A stretch of 64,000 bases of DNA from Rufibacter radiotolerans (GTDB taxonomy: Bacteria > Bacteroidota > Bacteroidia > Cytophagales > Hymenobacteraceae). Positions 1 through 9,021 of the stretch are shown piece after piece; position 1 is the first letter of the stretch; each line of letters begins with the position of its first letter. Under the pieces are notes generated by a model. It saw only the letters and a list, made by a program, of their open reading frames with translations. It was not told the DNA's origin and did no database searches. The DNA lies in NCBI RefSeq assembly GCF_001078055.1, contig NZ_CP010777.1, positions 3,811,001 through 3,875,000 of the forward strand. Reading direction: 5' to 3'. Both the position numbers and the translations under genes were made by a program.

Positions 1-1405
1 CCTGCCCCTCCAGCCCTTTGCCGGGCAGATAGTTGAATTGTTCTGAGGCGGGAATCGTGATACCATCCGCCTTGGCCCGTTTTAAAATACCCTGCGAGAT
101 GTAGTGCTCTGAATTCTGCTCCACCCCTGCCGCCAGCCGCAGCAACTCCTGTTCAGGGACCGCAGGCAGAAAGGAAACCACGCGGGCTACTTCATGCGCG
201 CCCTGGGTGAGCGTACCGGTTTTATCAAAGATGATGGTCGTGATCTTGCGGGAATTTTCAAAGGCTGTGCGGTTCCGGATGAGTAACCCGTTCTTAGCTG
301 AAATAGCCGTGGAGATGGCCACCACCAAAGGCACGGCCAGGCCCAGGGCATGGGGGCAGGAAATGACCATTACAGTTACCATGCGTTCCAAGGCGAAAGC
401 CAGTTCGGCACCCAGAAAGAGCCAGATGGCAAAGGTAGAAAAGCCCGCCAGCAGGGCGATATAGGTAAGCCAACGGGCGGCCTTGTCGGCCAGGTGTTGC
501 GTAGCCGACTTGGTTTTCTGGGCGTCTTGTACCAGATGGATAACCTTGTTCAGGTAGCTTTCCTCGCCGGTGTTCTGGACCCTCACCCGCAGCGCCCCGT
601 TACCGTTCAGGGAACCGCCTATCACTTTCAGGCCCTGGCCTTTCTGTACTGGTTTGCTCTCCCCGGTGAGCATGCTTTCATTTAGGTAGCTTTCCCCTTC
701 TTCAATTAGACCGTCGGCGGGCACTTTCTCGCCGGGCTTCACCAGAATCAAGTCATCTCTTTTCAGGCTTCCCAGAGGCACGTCCATAGTTTGGTCGCCC
801 TGCACCAGGTGGGCAGTGGAAGGCATCAGGCTCACCAACAGCTCCAGGGCGCGGGAGGCGCCCAGCACCGATTTCATCTCAATCCAGTGCCCCAGCAGCA
901 TGATCACAATAAGCGTGGCCAGTTCCCAGAAGAAGTCCATGCCCGGCAACCCGAACACAACGGCCGTACTGTACAGATAGGCCACCGTAATGGCAATGCC
1001 AATGAGGGTCATCATGCCGGGGGCGCCTTTTTTCACCTCGTCTTTTAACCCGGTCAAAAAAGGCCAGCCCCCATAGAAGAAGATGATGGAGGACAGCGCA
1101 AAGGCAATGTACATGTGGTACGGCACGTCTAGCCTATACCCCAGAATATCCTGCACCATGGGGCTGATTACTATCACGGGCAAAGACAGAACAAGTGAGA
1201 CCCAGAACCTTTTCCGGAAATCGGCAATCATCATGGCGTGGTGGTCGTGTCCCTGGTCACCGTGCCCCGGCGCTTCCTTCGCTTCCGGCGGAATGGCCTG
1301 ATCATGTGCATGCAAGGTTTTTTCGGCCAGATATTGTTTCTCCTGGTCAGGAGCTTCTTTCCCCGAGGGCTGCGCTGACGCATGGGTATGATGGGAATGC
1401 TCCAT
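1..1405 (-). CDS. copB: Copper/silver P1B-type ATPase, CopB-like (partial; C-terminus lies outside window)
   Basis: Inner-membrane ATPase that would pump copper or silver ions out of the cytoplasm. Translating the minus strand from the ATG at 1405 gives 468 residues with no stop; the gene runs off the window edge. The N-terminus is His-rich (MEHSHHTH, then GHGDQGHDHH near residues 47-56), typical of CopB-type pumps. Visible are the actuator motif TGES at 247-250, the membrane metal motif CPH at 350-352 and the phosphorylation motif DKTGT at 394-398. CPH rather than CPC points to the P1B-3 (CopB) subgroup. Missing downstream are the rest of the P/N domain and the last membrane helices. It is the first gene of a copper island that includes a CusABC-like system. 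Confidence 0.93.
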   Translation of the reverse strand, partial: MEHSHHTHASAQPSGKEAPDQEKQYLAEKTLHAHDQAIPPEAKEAPGHGDQGHDHHAMMIADFRKRFWVSLVLSLPVIVISPMVQDILGYRLDVPYHMYIAFALSSIIFFYGGWPFLTGLKDEVKKGAPGMMTLIGIAITVAYLYSTAVVFGLPGMDFFWELATLIVIMLLGHWIEMKSVLGASRALELLVSLMPSTAHLVQGDQTMDVPLGSLKRDDLILVKPGEKVPADGLIEEGESYLNESMLTGESKPVQKGQGLKVIGGSLNGNGALRVRVQNTGEESYLNKVIHLVQDAQKTKSATQHLADKAARWLTYIALLAGFSTFAIWLFLGAELAFALERMVTVMVISCPHALGLAVPLVVAISTAISAKNGLLIRNRTAFENSRKITTIIFDKTGTLTQGAHEVARVVSFLPAVPEQELLRLAAGVEQNSEHYISQGILKRAKADGITIPASEQFNYLPGKGLEGQ

Positions 1406-1770
1406 GGGGTACTATGTTTTGTGGGCTTCTTTGCGTTCGGGCACTGTTTTAAACCGTCTAACCTTTGGGAAAGACCCAAGTAAGGCCAAGCGTTTTGGGC
1501 ACGTTTTGGCCAAAACAGCCCTGAAACGCCATTTCATCTGCTCCTTCTTTTACGGCGGCACGCGCAATTGGTGCGTGCATTTTGCCGGTATTGCACCATT
1601 TGTGAGGCGCCTTTGCTGCAGCCTTTGTTAGCAAGTGCCGGGCCAAGGTATAAAATCAATAAGGCTAGCAAGAACTACCGTTAGCAGGGACCGTATAAAT
1701 TTATAACTGCTTAAAATTTAAGCACCTACACACTTTATCAAGCAACTATACACCTTATACTTAACCAACT
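1406..1770. other. Intergenic region between divergent copper genes
   Basis: Spacer between the divergent copB and the DUF305 gene. It holds one GTTTT/AAAAC palindrome (1490-1529) and an AT-rich stretch (about 1670-1765) that probably carries the promoter of the DUF305 gene. I see no convincing ORF or clear TAnnTTTG promoter box. Confidence 0.6.
1490..1529. repeat. Interspersed GTTTT/AAAAC palindrome, copy 1
   Basis: Imperfect inverted repeat: GCGTTTTGGGC on the left, GCCCTGAAACGC on the right, with an inner GTTTTGG/CCAAAAC pair. It belongs to a family found at about 17 intergenic positions in this window. Confidence 0.75.
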
Positions 1771-2457
1771 ATGAAAAACTACCTTTTAGATTTAAAGCTT
1801 CCCGCAATTCTGCTGGGGGCCAGTCTGGTTTTTGGGGCCTGTAGTAAAGAAAAGACCACCGAAACCACCACTACTAAAACTACCGAAGAAACCATGGATG
1901 ACGACATGGGCATGGACATGGACAGGGACAGCATGAAAATGGGCTCTAATGAGATCATGGACAAGATGCATGACCACATGGAGTCTATGCGTAAGCTTAA
2001 ACTGACCGGAGACCCAGACAATGACTTTGCCCTGATCATGGCCGAGCACCATAAAGGCGGCATTGAAATGGCCGAAGAGGAAGTGGATGAAGGGAAAGAC
2101 ACCATGCTGGTGAACATGGCCAAAAGAAGCATTACTATGCAGAAAGACGAGCGGGAAAAACTGGAGGACTTCGCCGATGATCATAAACCCGCTTCCCGGG
2201 ATACCTCTGCTACTATGAAACTCATGCAGCCCATGAAAGACATGATGGGCAAAATGGACCATAGCAAAACTGGCACCACCGACTACCACTTTGCCAGTCT
2301 GATGAGCATGCACCACCAAAGCGGCATTGACCTGGTAGACGCTTACCTGAAACAGGCCAAAGTGCCCGCCATGAAAACCATGGCCCAGAAAATAAAAGAT
2401 GAACAGCAGAAGGAAAAGAAAAAACTGGATGCCTGGCTGGCCAAACAGCCTAAGTAG
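1771..2457 (+). CDS. DUF305 family Met/His-rich lipoprotein
   Basis: A 228-residue predicted lipoprotein (signal peptide ending in lipobox FGACS, Cys at about residue 23), so likely anchored in the periplasm or outer membrane. A Met/Asp/His-rich stretch follows (residues about 45-75, e.g. DDDMGMDMDRDSMKMG). There are two tandem DUF305 helical repeats, each with the signature His pair: EHHKGGIEMA and MHHQSGIDLV. DUF305 proteins (CopM-like, ferritin-like helical folds) are often encoded beside copper pumps and some bind copper; the Met/His content and the location in a copper island suggest periplasmic copper buffering. That role is inferred. The ATG follows an AT-rich leader; it is divergent from copB. 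Confidence 0.88.
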   Translation: MKNYLLDLKLPAILLGASLVFGACSKEKTTETTTTKTTEETMDDDMGMDMDRDSMKMGSNEIMDKMHDHMESMRKLKLTGDPDNDFALIMAEHHKGGIEMAEEEVDEGKDTMLVNMAKRSITMQKDEREKLEDFADDHKPASRDTSATMKLMQPMKDMMGKMDHSKTGTTDYHFASLMSMHHQSGIDLVDAYLKQAKVPAMKTMAQKIKDEQQKEKKKLDAWLAKQPK

Positions 2458-2475
2458 AACTTACCTCTTTCCTGA

Positions 2476-2531
2476 AAACGGGCTTGCCCGGAAGAAAACG
2501 CATAAAGCATTTCTTCCGGGCAGGCCCGTTT
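2476..2531. terminator. Bidirectional terminator between convergent genes
   Basis: A 22-bp inverted repeat with one mismatch (AAACGGGC at 2476, GCCCGTTT ending at 2531) lies between the convergent DUF305 and DUF2911 genes. The arms end in A-rich and T-rich flanks, so it can serve both strands. Confidence 0.75.
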
Positions 2532-2576
2532 CTATTTTGGCATCCTGCTCTAAAGGCAGGGTGTAAGAACAGGTTT

Positions 2577-3230
2577 CTACAGACTAACCGGCACGGAGAT
2601 TTTCACCTTCTCCCAGGTCATGTCTATAGAGCCCTTGGTATCGCTTTCCGGGGTGATCTCATACCGCAAGCGTTCCTGTTTCTGAGCCGTTTTGGTGGGT
2701 TTAACCGAAATCCGGACCAGGTCTTCTTTTTCAGAATACTTATCTGCCAGGTGCTGTTCCCAGTTCTTATTGATAATTACCGTCCATTGGTCTCTGCCGG
2801 GTATGGTAAACAAAGCGTATTTGCCGGCCGGAATCTGCACGCCACCAATGGTGATGGGGCCATCGATCTGGAGGCTGGTAGCGGAGTGGGCCCCAGTTAC
2901 CCAAACGCGGTCATAGGCCACCAAGCCGCCCCAGATCATACGGTTACGGACCGCCGGTGAGTGGTAATTCACCTGTAGGTTGGTAGTACCGATTTTTCCC
3001 GTGGCTACGGCTTTCAGGCTGCCTTTGAGCGTATCTGCCTCTGGCTGCACCTGAATGACTACCGCACCAGAATCTACCGGAAAGGCCTGGGTAGTAGTTA
3101 CAGAATCTGCTGTCTGGGATTGGGGAACCGTGGCAGGCACCTGGTTGGCGGCAGGTTTCTGCTCACAAGACAGAAACGCAAGGCTTAACGCCGTGAGCAA
3201 AACAGGGAAAGTGGTTTTAGAATACATCAT
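2577..3230 (-). CDS. DUF2911 domain lipoprotein
   Basis: A 217-residue predicted lipoprotein (lipobox AFLSC, Cys about residue 22) followed by a low-complexity linker, then a DUF2911 domain over roughly residues 75-215 with family landmarks such as NYHSPAVRNRMIWGGLVAY, PAGKYALFTIP and WTVIINKNW. DUF2911 is widespread in Bacteroidota; the biochemical function is unknown. It is convergent with the DUF305 gene and directly downstream of the RND adaptor genes on the same strand (60-bp gap), so it may be the last gene of that operon. There is no direct evidence that it handles copper. Confidence 0.85.
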   Translation of the reverse strand: MMYSKTTFPVLLTALSLAFLSCEQKPAANQVPATVPQSQTADSVTTTQAFPVDSGAVVIQVQPEADTLKGSLKAVATGKIGTTNLQVNYHSPAVRNRMIWGGLVAYDRVWVTGAHSATSLQIDGPITIGGVQIPAGKYALFTIPGRDQWTVIINKNWEQHLADKYSEKEDLVRISVKPTKTAQKQERLRYEITPESDTKGSIDMTWEKVKISVPVSL

Positions 3231-3290
3231 TTCAGGTAGAAGGAGTGGAAGATATAGAATAAGGTAAAAGGAAAAATGCTTCTGAAAAAA

Positions 3291-4490
3291 TTAGTGGCCA
3301 TGGCCTGCCATGGGGTCGGTGCCTTTCTTTAAAATATATTCGCTGTTCAATAGATACGTACCGCGCACCACCACCTTTTCATTGGTATAGAGGCCGTCCA
3401 GCACTTCTACCCATTGTTTGTTTTCGGTGCCCAGTTCCACCATGCGTGACTCAAAACCGCCCTTCTTGTTCTCTATCCAGACCATGGGTTTCTCCCCGGG
3501 CACAACAGCAGACTTGGGTACCATGAGCACGGCGTCCGCCTGATTCCGGAGAAGCACGTAGGCCAGCATGCCGGGCTTCAATTTACCGGTTGTGTTAGCA
3601 ACTTTAAAGGTAACCAGATTTAGCTGTTGGTTCTGCTCCAGCACCGGGTTATTCTGCACCAGTTTCCCGGTGAGCGTGTCCTGCGGGAACGCCTCAGGCA
3701 CAATGCGTACCTGGGCCTCTTTACCCAGCGTGGCTCCCTCACCTGGGTAGAGCTGGGCCTGCACCCACACCGAGGTCAGATTTGCCACTTGCAGCACCGG
3801 CGTTCCCTCGGCCACGTAGCTGCCCTCTGCCTGTAAGATTTTCAGTACCGTGCCTGCCACCGGGCTGTAAAACGTAATGCGGGGGCTGGCTTTGCCCCTT
3901 TTGGCCAGTTGGTTGATTTGGGCGCTGGTCATGCCCCAGAGCTGGAGCTTTTGACGTGAGGCCGCCGCCAGTTGCTGGCGCATGCCGCCCAAGGCGATTC
4001 CTTCCTGCCGAAGGGCCAGCAAATATTCCTGCTGCGCGGCCAGCAACTGCTCACTGTACAGTTCATAGAGCGGTTGACCTTTCTGCACCCGCTCCCCGGT
4101 AGTTCGCACCAACAGACGGTCCAGCCGCCCTGCCACCCGCGCCGTCACAGACTCCACGGCGTTTTCATCCATCACCACCTTGGCGGTAAACGTAGACATA
4201 CCGCCTATCTGGCCGCCCTTGATCTGGTATACCTCAATATTGGCCAGTTTGCGTTGCTGGTCGGTGAGCATAAGGCCTTCGTCTGAGTTGCTTTGCGCGC
4301 CGCTCACCTTTATAAGGGTCATGTTACAGACGGGGCAGACGCCCGGCTTGGCCGACCTTACTTGCGGGTGCATAGGGCAGGTATAGTATTCATCACTAGA
4401 GGCGTGCTCTTCTCCATTTTCCCCTTTGGTACACATGGAGAACATAAACACCCCCGCCAACATGATCATTAAATATCTCAGCTGCTTCAT
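3291..4490 (-). CDS. cusB: RND efflux periplasmic adaptor with heavy-metal-binding domain (CusB-like)
   Basis: A 399-residue membrane-fusion protein linking an RND pump to its TolC channel. It has a lipobox (FSMC, about residue 20), then a short heavy-metal-binding domain with paired Cys motifs YTCPMHPQV and CPVCNM (residues about 37-62), then hairpin/lipoyl, beta-barrel and membrane-proximal domains typical of CusB. The C-terminus is His-rich (MAGHGH). It sits 2 bp after the second adaptor gene, so they are surely co-transcribed. Two adaptors beside one pump suggests paralogous or heteromeric assembly. Metal specificity (Cu/Ag) is inferred from motif and context. Confidence 0.9.
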   Translation of the reverse strand: MKQLRYLMIMLAGVFMFSMCTKGENGEEHASSDEYYTCPMHPQVRSAKPGVCPVCNMTLIKVSGAQSNSDEGLMLTDQQRKLANIEVYQIKGGQIGGMSTFTAKVVMDENAVESVTARVAGRLDRLLVRTTGERVQKGQPLYELYSEQLLAAQQEYLLALRQEGIALGGMRQQLAAASRQKLQLWGMTSAQINQLAKRGKASPRITFYSPVAGTVLKILQAEGSYVAEGTPVLQVANLTSVWVQAQLYPGEGATLGKEAQVRIVPEAFPQDTLTGKLVQNNPVLEQNQQLNLVTFKVANTTGKLKPGMLAYVLLRNQADAVLMVPKSAVVPGEKPMVWIENKKGGFESRMVELGTENKQWVEVLDGLYTNEKVVVRGTYLLNSEYILKKGTDPMAGHGH

Positions 4491-4492
4491 CC

Positions 4493-5815
4493 TTACTGCG
4501 GTTTAATAAAAGATTCACTGTCTGTCATATAGCCCGCCTCTTTGGCCACGCGGGCATTCTCAGGCAAACCGGAAAGAATCTGGACAAAGCCTCCGCTCTC
4601 CTGCCCCACTTGTACTTCCTGGGCCTGAAAGGTAAAGGAGTGGGAACCCACCGGATCTTTCCTGACCCACACAATAGACCGTCGGCCCAGGCTCCAGACC
4701 GCCGAGGCGGGCACCACCATCATGTCCTTTCCCTTGCCCGGTGCAATGGTAGCCTGCACCAAGGCATTAGGTTTGAGCTTCGGCCCCGGATTCTCCAGGT
4801 ACACCCGCACCGATACCTGGCTCTGCCCCTCCCTCACCACGGGTTCCAGAAAGTTCACCTTGCCCGTAAGCGTCTGCCCAGGCAATAGTAGTGAGGTAAG
4901 CGTTACGGCATCTGCTACCCCTATTTCGGCGGTGGCATTGGCCGGAATGGTTAAAATGGCCCACACGGTTTTCAGGTCATTTACTGTAAACAAGGCCTGC
5001 CCTTTGGTGAGATACTGCCCTTCGCGCAGCGCATTTTCAGAGGCCCCGGCAGAAGCGGAGGAAGTGGTTGCGGGACCTGCTCCTCCACCCATGCCGCCCA
5101 TCCCGCCGGCTTCTGCAGTAGGAGCCGGCCCGCCGGTAGCTTGCGCATTGGCCGTGGTTTGACCAAACTGCAGGTAGCCCTCAAAAGGGCTGAACACCGT
5201 GATCTTGGTCTGCGGCTTGCGGGTTCTTTCCAGGGTACTGAGCTGGGCGGCGGTTAAGCCCAGCAACCTAAGCCGCTTGCGGGCCTGTTCTGCCAGGCCT
5301 CGGTCACCGGCGTTCAGCACAAACAGAAACTCCTCTTGGGCAGTCAGCAACTCCGGGCTGTAAAGCGTAAGAATGGGTTGCCCTTTCTTGACCAAGGTAT
5401 AGTTGTATTTCACGAACAGCTCCTCAATGCGGCCCGGAAAATAAGCCGACACCACGTTGTTGCGGCGCTCATCAAAGGCAATGGTTCCCTGCACCTGCAC
5501 CGGTTTATCCAGGGCGTTGCGGCTGGCCTTTACCGTGGCCTGCGAGGAAACCACCACGCCATTGGGGTCGGCGGTGAGCTGCTCCAGCACCTTGTCTTTG
5601 GGTTCCAGGTTCATGTGGCAGATAGGGCACTGGCCGGGTTTATCACTGATGACCTCGGGGTGCATGGGGCAGGTGTAGGCATCGGCGGCGGCCGCTTGGG
5701 TACTGCCGGCGTGGTCTTCGTGACCGCTTTCCTGCTTTTGGGTGCAGCTGAAAGCTGTTAATAGCACCAAAGCCAGCAGCAGATGTATTCCTCTATTTCT
5801 CCAGTTCGCGCGCAT
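4493..5815 (-). CDS. RND efflux periplasmic adaptor with heavy-metal-binding domain, second copy (CusB-like)
   Basis: A 440-residue lipoprotein adaptor (lipobox AFSC near residue 24). The heavy-metal-binding domain is at about residues 46-73 (YTCPMHPEV, CPICHMNLEP). The adaptor core follows, interrupted at about residues 225-260 by a Gly/Met/Ala/Ser-rich insertion (GGMGGMGGGAG) that the first adaptor lacks. Its start overlaps the end of the TolC-like gene by 23 bp, and its end is 2 bp from the next adaptor. It is a clear paralogue of the 3291-4490 product. The Met/Gly loop could be a flexible metal-binding segment, but that is speculation. Confidence 0.9.
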   Translation of the reverse strand: MRANWRNRGIHLLLALVLLTAFSCTQKQESGHEDHAGSTQAAAADAYTCPMHPEVISDKPGQCPICHMNLEPKDKVLEQLTADPNGVVVSSQATVKASRNALDKPVQVQGTIAFDERRNNVVSAYFPGRIEELFVKYNYTLVKKGQPILTLYSPELLTAQEEFLFVLNAGDRGLAEQARKRLRLLGLTAAQLSTLERTRKPQTKITVFSPFEGYLQFGQTTANAQATGGPAPTAEAGGMGGMGGGAGPATTSSASAGASENALREGQYLTKGQALFTVNDLKTVWAILTIPANATAEIGVADAVTLTSLLLPGQTLTGKVNFLEPVVREGQSQVSVRVYLENPGPKLKPNALVQATIAPGKGKDMMVVPASAVWSLGRRSIVWVRKDPVGSHSFTFQAQEVQVGQESGGFVQILSGLPENARVAKEAGYMTDSESFIKPQ

Positions 5816-7052
5816 ATTCCACCTCCAGTCTTAATGCTTTGTCAAGCAGTGTGTAATAGTCCATTTCCTTCATCTGCCACATTTCCCAGGCCTCCAGCAC
5901 CACAAACAAATTAGCGGTGTTCTGTCGGTAGGCCAGCAGGTTCACGTCCAGGGCCTTGCGGTAAGCGGGCAGCACCTTTTGCCGGTAGTTCTGTAACCGC
6001 TCCCGCTCCAGTTTCCACATGGCCTGTTTTTCCGTGGCCATCCGGCGCTGCATCACCTGCATGGTTTCTTTTTCCCGCTGCATGGCCAGAATGTCCAGTT
6101 CCATGCCTTTCACCTCGGCCTTGTTCATTTTATTAGCCCAGGGCATGAACGGCAAAGACACCATGACCATGGCCGAATACATAGACTCCATGTTGAACAT
6201 TGGCATGTGCTCAAACCGCACGCCAAACTCTGGCCGTAGCTCAGAGCGCATGACCTCCTGGTTGGCCCGCATGGCTTGAATGGAAGCTTCCATCACGGCT
6301 ATGTCACTGCGCGAGGTAGTGGTATCTGCCAGCAGAAAGGCAGCCAGCCCCAGGCTGGGCTCCTGGAGCGTATCTACCACAAACTCCTGGTCTACCGGGC
6401 GCCCCATGAGCGTGTTCAGGCCCAAGGTGCTTTCTATAATCATTTGCTTTTGCGCCAGCCGAAGGTTCTGTAGTTCCTGCAAGCGGGCGCGGGCGCTGTA
6501 AATGTTATTGAGTTGCGCCTGGTTGTAGGCATACTGGGCTTCTGAACTCTTAATGAGTAAGTTTAACACCCGTTCACTCTTACCAATCACCTGCAGCATT
6601 TTCTCACTTACATAGCGGGTAAAATACAGCTGCCGCACTTCGGCGCGCAGTTCATTCTGGGTCCATTTCTGCTGTTGCGCAATGGCCGGCACCTGCGCCT
6701 GCAGGTACCGTTCCTTGGCCCGCTGCTTGGCCCGGCTGGGGATCATCTGCTCTACCCCAATCATTAAGCCAGACTGGTTTTCCATAATGGGCATGTCAAT
6801 CATTTTGGGGTCATAGGGCAGGCGACTCAACCCAACGGTAACCTGGGGCGGCATCCAGCTGCGGGCCCCGGCCACGCGGGCTTCAACAGCCTGGCGGCGG
6901 TAGTCATACTGCTTTAACTGCGGATAATTCTGTTCCATTTGCAACAGGGCTTCCTCAAGGGTAAGCACTGGTTTCTCTGTTATCTGGGCCATGGCGCTGG
7001 TGGTAACCAGCAAGAGCAGCCACAGCAGAAGGTTTTTGAGTAGATACTTCAT
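5793..7052 (-). CDS. TolC-family outer-membrane efflux channel (CusC-like)
   Basis: A 419-residue outer-membrane factor completing the tripartite metal efflux system. A longer reading from 7082 is possible, but the ATG at 7052 places a normal Sec signal peptide at the N-terminus (MKYLLKNLLLWLLLLV...SAMAQ), so I prefer it. The body is alpha-helical with the repeated pattern of OEP proteins (e.g. LEEALLQMEQNYPQLKQY near the start). It is Met-rich in the middle (FEHMPMFNMESMYSAMVMV). It lies between the pump and adaptor genes and overlaps the latter, so it belongs to the operon. Confidence 0.88.
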   Translation of the reverse strand: MKYLLKNLLLWLLLLVTTSAMAQITEKPVLTLEEALLQMEQNYPQLKQYDYRRQAVEARVAGARSWMPPQVTVGLSRLPYDPKMIDMPIMENQSGLMIGVEQMIPSRAKQRAKERYLQAQVPAIAQQQKWTQNELRAEVRQLYFTRYVSEKMLQVIGKSERVLNLLIKSSEAQYAYNQAQLNNIYSARARLQELQNLRLAQKQMIIESTLGLNTLMGRPVDQEFVVDTLQEPSLGLAAFLLADTTTSRSDIAVMEASIQAMRANQEVMRSELRPEFGVRFEHMPMFNMESMYSAMVMVSLPFMPWANKMNKAEVKGMELDILAMQREKETMQVMQRRMATEKQAMWKLERERLQNYRQKVLPAYRKALDVNLLAYRQNTANLFVVLEAWEMWQMKEMDYYTLLDKALRLEVEYARELEK

Positions 7053-7089
7053 TTCTGGTAATTTGAATGTTTTGGTTCCCATGGCGTGG

Positions 7090-9021
7090 TTATTCTTTAA
7101 TGTCCAGGAACTCTACCCTTCCGGTTTTCTTCAGTTCATATTCCTTTACCCACAAATAAATGACGGGCAGCACAATAAGCACGTAAATAGTGGATGTAAT
7201 CAGACCGAAGACAAACGGAATGGTGATAGGCCTGATCACGTCTGCCCCCACCCCGGTAGTCATCAAGACAGGCATTAACCCAATCATGTCGGCCATCACG
7301 GTCATGAGTTTAGGCCGTACCCGCAGCACAGAGCCCTCATACACAGATTCGCGCAGGTCTTGCGGCGTGATGGGCTGCGTCTTTTTGCGCTCATTCAGCC
7401 GGAGAATAGACTCATTTAGGTACACCAGCATGAGCACCCCCGTCTCCACGGCCACCCCAAACAAGGCAATAAAGCCCACGGCCACCGCCACCGAGAAGTT
7501 CACCTCAAAGAAGTACAGCGAGTACACCCCGCCAATAAGCGCCAGCGGCATACTGGACAACACAATCAGCATTTCTTTCCAAGAGTGGAAGGTCATGTAG
7601 AGAATAAGGCAAATAATGAGCAGCACCCCCGGGATAATGAGTTGCAGGCGTTTTTCGGCGCGTATCTTGTTCTCGTATTGGCCGCTCCACTCCAGGTAAT
7701 AGCCCTTGGGCAGCTTCTTGATGTGGTCTGCCACCCGTTGCCGCGCGTCTTCCACCACGTTGCCCATGTCCCGGCCCCGCACGTTGAACAGCACCGTTCC
7801 GCGCAGCATGGCATTCTCAGAGCTGATCATGGCCGGCCCGTCGGTCATCTTGATATCGGCTACCGCCGATAAAGGAACGGGGCCAGCCTGGCGGGTCTGG
7901 ATGAGCGTGCGCTGGATCTCAGAAATATCATTCCGGAAATCCTGGGCCAGGCGCACGTTAATGGAAAACCGCTCGCGGCCTTCAATGGTGTTGGTGAGGC
8001 TCATGCCCCCCAGGGCGGTTTCAATCACCTGGTTCACCTCGTCCAGGCTTAAGCCGTAGCGGCCCAGCTGGTCCCGCTTTACCTGAATGTCCAGGTACTT
8101 GCCGCCGGTCAGGCGCTCGGTGTACAGGTCGGTGAGGCCTTCCACGCCTTTAAGGGCTTTTTCAATGTCTACGGAAAGCCGGTAGAGCGTGTCAAGGTTG
8201 TTGCCGTACACCTTCACGCCCACGTCTGTCCGGATGCCGGTGGCCAGCATGTTAATGCGGTTAATGATGGGCATGGTCCAACCATTGGTCACCCCGGGTA
8301 TGCGCACCTTTTCGTCCAGCTCAGCAATCAGTTTTTCCTGGGTCATGCCTTCGCGCCATTCAGCCCTTGGCTTCAGCAGAATAATGCTTTCAATCATGCT
8401 GATGGGCGCGTTGTCTGTGGCAGTATTGGCCCGGCCGGCTTTGCCCAGCACGTTCTTTACCTCCGGCACAGATTTGATGAGGCGGTCCTGCACCTGCAGA
8501 ATGCGCTTGGCCTCGGCATTGGACACGTCGGGCAAGGTGACCGGCATGAACAGCAAGGACCCTTCATCCAGGGGCGGCATAAACTCACTGCCAATGTTAA
8601 TGATCACCGGGATACTGCCCAGCACCACCAGAAGGGAAACAGCCAGCACGGTTTTCTTCCAGCGTAGCGCCCACCTGATCACCGGGCCATAGAGCCGGAT
8701 GAAGAAACGGGAAAGCGGGTTCTGGCTTTCGGGGCGCAGGCGGCCTTTCATGAGCAGGCGCATAAGCAGCGGTACCACAAAAATGGCCGTGATGGCAGAG
8801 CCGATCATGACAAAGGTCTTGGTTAAGACCAGCGGCGTAAACAGCTTTTCTTCCTGCCCGGTCAGAAACAGCAGTGGCGCGAACGACACCAGCGTGACCA
8901 GGATGGAGAAAAACACGGCGCGGCCTACCCGGCGGGCGGAGGCTTCAATGATTCGTACCCGTTCGCCTTCCGGCATGTCACGGGTGTGTCTGGGTTGGTA
9001 GTTTTTTGGTTCAGTCTCCAT
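7090..9021 (-). CDS. cusA: CusA-like RND pump, C-terminal part (frame-shifted from the N-terminal part)
   Basis: 643 residues covering the second part of a heavy-metal RND permease: helices after TM4, the second porter domain (DEGSLLFMPVTLPDV; the Met-containing DGPAMISSENAML corresponding to the CusA copper-site region) and the C-terminal TM bundle (ending EYELKKTGRVEFLDIKE). Alone it lacks TM1-4 and the first porter domain. The N-terminal part is encoded immediately upstream in another frame; its stop and this ATG overlap as TAATG. Together the two make about 1065 residues, a normal CusA length. Either a frameshift or assembly error split the gene, or the halves are made separately by coupled translation or frameshifting. 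Confidence 0.85.
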   Translation of the reverse strand: METEPKNYQPRHTRDMPEGERVRIIEASARRVGRAVFFSILVTLVSFAPLLFLTGQEEKLFTPLVLTKTFVMIGSAITAIFVVPLLMRLLMKGRLRPESQNPLSRFFIRLYGPVIRWALRWKKTVLAVSLLVVLGSIPVIINIGSEFMPPLDEGSLLFMPVTLPDVSNAEAKRILQVQDRLIKSVPEVKNVLGKAGRANTATDNAPISMIESIILLKPRAEWREGMTQEKLIAELDEKVRIPGVTNGWTMPIINRINMLATGIRTDVGVKVYGNNLDTLYRLSVDIEKALKGVEGLTDLYTERLTGGKYLDIQVKRDQLGRYGLSLDEVNQVIETALGGMSLTNTIEGRERFSINVRLAQDFRNDISEIQRTLIQTRQAGPVPLSAVADIKMTDGPAMISSENAMLRGTVLFNVRGRDMGNVVEDARQRVADHIKKLPKGYYLEWSGQYENKIRAEKRLQLIIPGVLLIICLILYMTFHSWKEMLIVLSSMPLALIGGVYSLYFFEVNFSVAVAVGFIALFGVAVETGVLMLVYLNESILRLNERKKTQPITPQDLRESVYEGSVLRVRPKLMTVMADMIGLMPVLMTTGVGADVIRPITIPFVFGLITSTIYVLIVLPVIYLWVKEYELKKTGRVEFLDIKE

